Shown piece by piece: positions 29,785 to 33,742 of a DNA stretch of 33,742 bases; positions within the stretch are counted from its first letter, which is position 1; each line of letters opens with the position of its first letter. The notes below the pieces were generated by a model. That model did not search any database, was not told where the DNA came from, and saw only the letters and a list, made by a program, of their open reading frames with translations. This DNA comes from Bacteroidota bacterium (GTDB lineage: Bacteria > Bacteroidota > Bacteroidia > Bacteroidales > JAIFNL01). A program made the position numbers and the translations under genes. The DNA is taken from contig JAIFNL010000119.1 of the NCBI GenBank assembly GCA_020047755.1, positions 1-33,742 on the forward strand, read 5' to 3'.

Positions 29785-30516
29785 ATGAAAATAGGACAAT
29801 CATCGAACCCAGTTTTGGGCGAAAGAATTTTTAAAAATGCTACTTATACGCACACTGAAGAAGGCACAATGTCGGTAAGCGGTGCAATTAACAAAATAGG
29901 AATTTTAACCATAATCTTATTAATTTCAGGAGCTTATGCCTGGTCAGCAGCTTCGGCTACTTTTATGTGGATTGGTTTAGGCGGTGGATTTATTTTTGCG
30001 TTGGTTACCATTTTCAAACCCGATTGGTCGGCTTGGTCGGCACCGCTTTACGCTACATTTGAAGGCTTGTTTTTAGGCACATTTTCAGGCATTTACGCTA
30101 ATCTTTTTGAAGGAATTGTTCCGAAAGCTATACTTTTAACTTTTTCTATTTTGTTTGTGATGCTTTTTTCGTATCGCTCTGGTTTAGTTAAAGTTACAGA
30201 AAAATTCAAATCGGGTGTAATCGCTGCAACCGGCGGAATAGCAGTATTTTACCTCATTACTATGGTTATGGGTTTGTTTGGAGCCGACACTTCAGCATTT
30301 TTTGGCGGTGGACTTTTGAGTATTGGTATTAGTTTGGTAATCATAGTAGTAGCAGCATTGAACTTAGTGTTAGATTTCGATTTTATCGAAAAAGGTTCGG
30401 CACAAGGCTTGCCAAAACACTACGAATGGTACGGCGCATTTGGCTTAATGGTTACTTTGGTGTGGCTTTATTTAGAAATTTTACGCTTATTATCATACTT
30501 TACAGGAAGAGATTAA
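29785..30516 (+). CDS. Bax inhibitor-1/YccA family membrane protein
   Basis: Seven hydrophobic segments; APLYATFEGLFLGTFSGIYA; LNLVLDFDFIEKGSAQGLPKHYEWYGAFGLMVTLVWLYLEILRLL; upstream AAGGAG. Confidence 0.9.
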   Translation: MKIGQSSNPVLGERIFKNATYTHTEEGTMSVSGAINKIGILTIILLISGAYAWSAASATFMWIGLGGGFIFALVTIFKPDWSAWSAPLYATFEGLFLGTFSGIYANLFEGIVPKAILLTFSILFVMLFSYRSGLVKVTEKFKSGVIAATGGIAVFYLITMVMGLFGADTSAFFGGGLLSIGISLVIIVVAALNLVLDFDFIEKGSAQGLPKHYEWYGAFGLMVTLVWLYLEILRLLSYFTGRD

Positions 30517-30565
30517 CAATTGAATTTCAATGAGTTATATAAATTCATTGTCGTAAATAAAAAAT

Positions 30566-30606
30566 AAAGGCTATTCAAACAATAAAAAAATTGAATAGCC
30601 TTTTTC
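30566..30606 (+). terminator. Intrinsic terminator after the Bax-inhibitor gene
   Basis: AAAGGCTATTCAA / TTGAATAGCCTTT perfect 13-bp stem, T-run. Confidence 0.8.
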
Positions 30607-30637
30607 TTTTGAATCAAAAATCCGTTTTAGTTGGAAA

Positions 30638-31666
30638 ATGATAGAAAAACAGAACAATCCGCACGATAAATTTTTTAAGGAAATATTTTCGAGAAAACAA
30701 GAAGCTCAATCTTTTATCAATGATTTTTTACCAAAACAACTAGTTGATAAACTGGTTTTTGATGATTTTGAAATTGACTCAAATTCATACATTGATGAAA
30801 CACTGCAAGAAAGTTTTGCCGATATTGTTTATAATTGTACCTATTCGAAGCAAAAAATCAAAATAGCATTCCTTTTCGAGCACAAAACCTTTCAAGACAA
30901 AAATATTTATTTACAGCTATTGCGCTATATGCTAAATATTTGGGAAACAGAGAGAAAGGACAAAAAAAGACAACTAACTGTTGTTTTGCCCATTGTAATT
31001 TACCACGGCAGAAAGCAGTGGAAACTAAACTCTTTTTATGCTAATTTTGGTAAAATAGATAGCGAATTGCACGAATTTATTCCCCATTTCAGCTATTTAT
31101 TGCAAGATTTACACGCAGCAACTCAAACCGAAATACTCGAAAAATACCATTCGATAATTTTGCAGACAAGTTTCTTGCTTATGAAAAATATTTTTGATAA
31201 ATTTGCATTGATTGAAAATATAGATAAAATTTTTGAGAAAGTATATCTTTCGGAACAAATAACAGACAATCAAGTAATTCAATCTTTATATTATTATCTG
31301 TTTCATACTAATTCAGCCGAACAATACGTTGAATTAACAGAAAAAATCAGAAAACTCCCAAATTCAGAAAAAGATATGAAAACAATAGCAGATGTTCTAA
31401 TTGACAAAGGAAGACAAGAAGGAAGACAAGAAGGATGGCAAGAAGGAAGACAAGAAGGATGGCAAGAAGGACGACAAGAAGGACGACAAGAAGGTATCCA
31501 AATTGGACATGAAAAAACGGCTTTTCGTTCGGCGTGTATTATGTTGTTGGAAAATTTTGATATTCAAATGATTGCACGAGTTATGAATTTAAAAATAGAA
31601 CGTGTTTTGGAATTGAAAAAGCTCGTGGAAAAATATGGTGCCAATGTTTTGGAAATGGAACTTTAA
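30638..31666 (+). CDS. Rpn family (recombination-promoting nuclease / PD-(D/E)XK, Transposase_31-like) protein
   Basis: NPHDKFFKEIFSRKQEAQSFINDFLP; ESFADIVYNCTY...FLFEHKTFQDKNIYLQLLRYMLNIWE (D...ExK core); LPIVIYHG; C-terminal GRQEGxQEG repeats. Confidence 0.9.
   Translation: MIEKQNNPHDKFFKEIFSRKQEAQSFINDFLPKQLVDKLVFDDFEIDSNSYIDETLQESFADIVYNCTYSKQKIKIAFLFEHKTFQDKNIYLQLLRYMLNIWETERKDKKRQLTVVLPIVIYHGRKQWKLNSFYANFGKIDSELHEFIPHFSYLLQDLHAATQTEILEKYHSIILQTSFLLMKNIFDKFALIENIDKIFEKVYLSEQITDNQVIQSLYYYLFHTNSAEQYVELTEKIRKLPNSEKDMKTIADVLIDKGRQEGRQEGWQEGRQEGWQEGRQEGRQEGIQIGHEKTAFRSACIMLLENFDIQMIARVMNLKIERVLELKKLVEKYGANVLEMEL
31409..31492 (+). repeat. 12-bp in-frame tandem repeat, 7 units (GRQE/GWQE)
   Basis: GGAAGACAAGAA, GGATGGCAAGAA and GGACGACAAGAA units. 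Confidence 0.95.
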
Positions 31667-31701
31667 TACTTAAAAAAGTTCTGAATTTAGAAAAAAAAGA
31701 T

Positions 31702-31953
31702 ATGAAAACAATAGCAGATTTTCTAATTGATAAGGGACGACAAGAAGGAATTCAAATGGCTTCGGCTCGTATTGGTTGTGTAATGTTATTGGAAGGATTT
31801 GATATTGAAATTACTGCACGAGTTGCAAATTTGAAAATAGAACGTGTTTTGGAATTGAAAACGCTTGTGGAAAGTTATGGTGCAGATGTTTTAAAAATTC
31901 CAAATTTAACTTTTATCTTAGATTTTGGTAAAAAGCGGACAAGCAAATTATAG
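31702..31953 (+). CDS. Freestanding paralogue of the Rpn C-terminal domain (short Rpn-like protein or gene remnant)
   Basis: MKTIADFLIDKGRQEGIQ...IGCVMLLEGFDIEITARVANLKIERVLELKTLVESYGADVL aligns to residues 247-342 of the preceding Rpn protein. Confidence 0.75.
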   Translation: MKTIADFLIDKGRQEGIQMASARIGCVMLLEGFDIEITARVANLKIERVLELKTLVESYGADVLKIPNLTFILDFGKKRTSKL

Positions 31954-31990
31954 ATTTAAAAGCAATTAAAATAATAAGGTATTTTGAAAT

Positions 31991-32027
31991 AAAAGCTATT
32001 TCGTAAAAAAAAGAAATAGCTTTTTTT
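31991..32027 (+). terminator. Intrinsic terminator after the Rpn C-terminal copy
   Basis: AAAAGCTATTTC / GAAATAGCTTTT perfect 12-bp stem, T run. Confidence 0.8.
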
Positions 32028-32054
32028 GTTAGATTTGAAAAAAATAAAACCCAA

Positions 32055-32759
32055 ATGGAAAATTACATTAATAAACTCGAACTAGAATACAAAAAGTTTC
32101 AAAATACAGAATATGCCCTTTCGCAATCGGCGTATATGCGCAATATGTTTGCTTATTTTGGACTAAAATCAGAAAAAAGGCGCGAAATTTCAAAAACTTT
32201 TTTGAAAGAAAACGGAAAACCAAAACAAGAAAATTTATTAGAATTAATAAAATTACTTTGGCAAAAACCACAACGCGACTTTCAATATTTTGCACTCGAT
32301 TTGCTCGAAAAGCAAGCAACAAAATTTAGAGAAGAAGACTTACAAGTAATTGAATACATGATAGTTGAGAAATCGTGGTGGGATACTGTCGATTTAATAG
32401 CTGCAAAGCTGGCAGGAGAATATTTTAAGAAATTTCCCGAAAAAACAATTCCTACAACCCATAAATGGATGGCTTCGGGAAATATTTGGCTTCAACGTTC
32501 GGCACTTTTATTTCAGCTCAAATACAAAAAAAACACCGATACTGCCTTGCTTTTCAGTTATATAACTGCTTTAAAAGATTCAAAAGAGTTTTTTATTCGC
32601 AAAGCAATTGGTTGGATTCTTCGGGAGTATTCAAAAACAAATGCACAGCAAGTTATTGATTTTGTGAACCAAACAAAGCTTTCGGTTTTAAGCGAAAAAG
32701 AAGCCTTAAAATGGCTCAATAATAACAAAATGAAAGCGAATTACCTAAATTCTAAATAG
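32055..32759 (+). CDS. DNA alkylation repair protein (AlkD-like HEAT repeat)
   Basis: YFGLKSEKRREISKTFLKENGKP, LWQKPQRDFQYFALDLL, EKSWWDTVDLIAAKLAGEYF, IRKAIGWILREYSKTN. Confidence 0.9.
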   Translation: MENYINKLELEYKKFQNTEYALSQSAYMRNMFAYFGLKSEKRREISKTFLKENGKPKQENLLELIKLLWQKPQRDFQYFALDLLEKQATKFREEDLQVIEYMIVEKSWWDTVDLIAAKLAGEYFKKFPEKTIPTTHKWMASGNIWLQRSALLFQLKYKKNTDTALLFSYITALKDSKEFFIRKAIGWILREYSKTNAQQVIDFVNQTKLSVLSEKEALKWLNNNKMKANYLNSK

Positions 32760-32785
32760 TTGCTACCTGAAAAATAGTTCAGAAA

Positions 32786-33742
32786 ATGAAAAATCTAATT
32801 CACAATACAATCGAAACAAGTTTGAGTTTTATCCGGTTTCCGTTTTTGCAAAAAATATCGAAAATAGAACTAACCATACCATTTTATCACATAGTAAGCG
32901 ACAATAGAAATGAACTTATTGCAAATTTGTATCGCTATCGAACTGTAAATGAATTTAAAAGAGATTTGGATTTTTTTCAAAAACATTACAATATTATAAC
33001 ATTAGCCGATTTATTAAAAAACAAAAAAGAACAAAAAAAACTGCCGCAAAATGCACTTTTGCTCACTTTTGACGATGGAATGAAAGAAATGTACGAAATT
33101 GTAGCACCCATTTTGCAACAAAAAGGAATTCCGGCAACTTTTTTCTTAACAACTGATTTTTTGAACAATAAAACGCTCTTTTTTAGAAACAAAGTAAGTT
33201 TATTGATTGAATTTTGCTGCCAAAATACCAAAAATATTAACTTCCAAGAAATAAAAAAATTGTTTGAAAAATACGGAATCTCTTTTTTTGAAATAGAACA
33301 AAACTTACGTTCGCTTAAATTTGAGCATACTCCATTAATTGACGAGCTAGCTAATTATGTAGGATTAAATTTCTCGGAATATTTAGAAAAGAACAAACCA
33401 TATTTAGAAGATAATCAGGTAATTGAATTAATCGACAAAGGATTTTCGATTGGTGCACACAGTATAAACCATCAACTCTATAAAGAAATATCAAAAACCG
33501 AACAAATACGGCAAACCATTGAAAGTGTGAACATTATACGCAATAAATACAAGCTAAATTATGGTGTTTTTGCATTTCCGTTTAGCGACATGGGAGTTTC
33601 GGCAAATTTTTTCGCCGAAATTTCAAAATCTGGCTTCATTGATGTCGTTTTCAGTGCCGACGGTTTTTATTCCGATGAATGCAAGTTCAATTACCATCGT
33701 TTTTGGATGGAAAACACCACTCAATCAGCCAAACAAATTGTT
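32786..33742 (+). CDS. Polysaccharide deacetylase family protein (3' truncated by window end)
   Basis: Uninterrupted frame from ATG 32786 to the window end: IPFYHIVSDN...ALLLTFDDGMKEMYEIVAPILQQKGIPATFFLTTDFL...GFSIGAHSINH; absent from the ORF track because it has no stop. Confidence 0.88.
   Translation, partial: MKNLIHNTIETSLSFIRFPFLQKISKIELTIPFYHIVSDNRNELIANLYRYRTVNEFKRDLDFFQKHYNIITLADLLKNKKEQKKLPQNALLLTFDDGMKEMYEIVAPILQQKGIPATFFLTTDFLNNKTLFFRNKVSLLIEFCCQNTKNINFQEIKKLFEKYGISFFEIEQNLRSLKFEHTPLIDELANYVGLNFSEYLEKNKPYLEDNQVIELIDKGFSIGAHSINHQLYKEISKTEQIRQTIESVNIIRNKYKLNYGVFAFPFSDMGVSANFFAEISKSGFIDVVFSADGFYSDECKFNYHRFWMENTTQSAKQIV

Noticed and set aside
32986-33231. 81-aa minus-strand ORF at the window end
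   Set aside because: Antisense to the polysaccharide deacetylase reading frame carrying LTFDDG and PATFF motifs

Overview
AT-rich chromosomal window from a Bacteroidota-type genome (TTG-N19/20-TAnnTTTG promoters, LytTR regulators, GH97, beta-barrel outer-membrane proteins). About 22 protein genes are supported. There is a minus-strand block (two LytTR response regulators, aminotransferase, receiver-adenylate cyclase, HhH/beta-barrel protein, PorV/Q-like barrel protein), then TlpA-like thioredoxin, PlsY and a CHASE4-SpoIIE phosphatase on +, a barrel protein and a VapBC-like module on -, and a SAM-I riboswitch-controlled metY-metX-hom operon on +. After that come aminotransferase V, RMD1-CorA, GH97 and an S9 peptidase on -, then a Bax-inhibitor-1 family protein, an Rpn-family nuclease with a partial tandem duplicate, an AlkD-like protein and a polysaccharide deacetylase cut by the window end. 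Main points of interest: (1) an Rpn nuclease gene with a candidate intragenic start and an adjacent freestanding copy of the same C-terminal domain; (2) a VapC toxin with an in-frame TGA upstream of its first catalytic Asp; (3) an S41 peptidase C-terminal relic with an in-frame TGA; (4) a LytTR regulator whose receiver phosphosite is Glu, next to a canonical paralogue; (5) a 25-bp near-perfect inverted repeat flanking the first 8.2 kb; (6) a met leader with a clear SAM-I aptamer plus further hairpins, and a hairpin family shared by the operon interior and its terminator; (7) dispersed intergenic repeats. No tools were run; all family calls come from reading motifs in the sequence.
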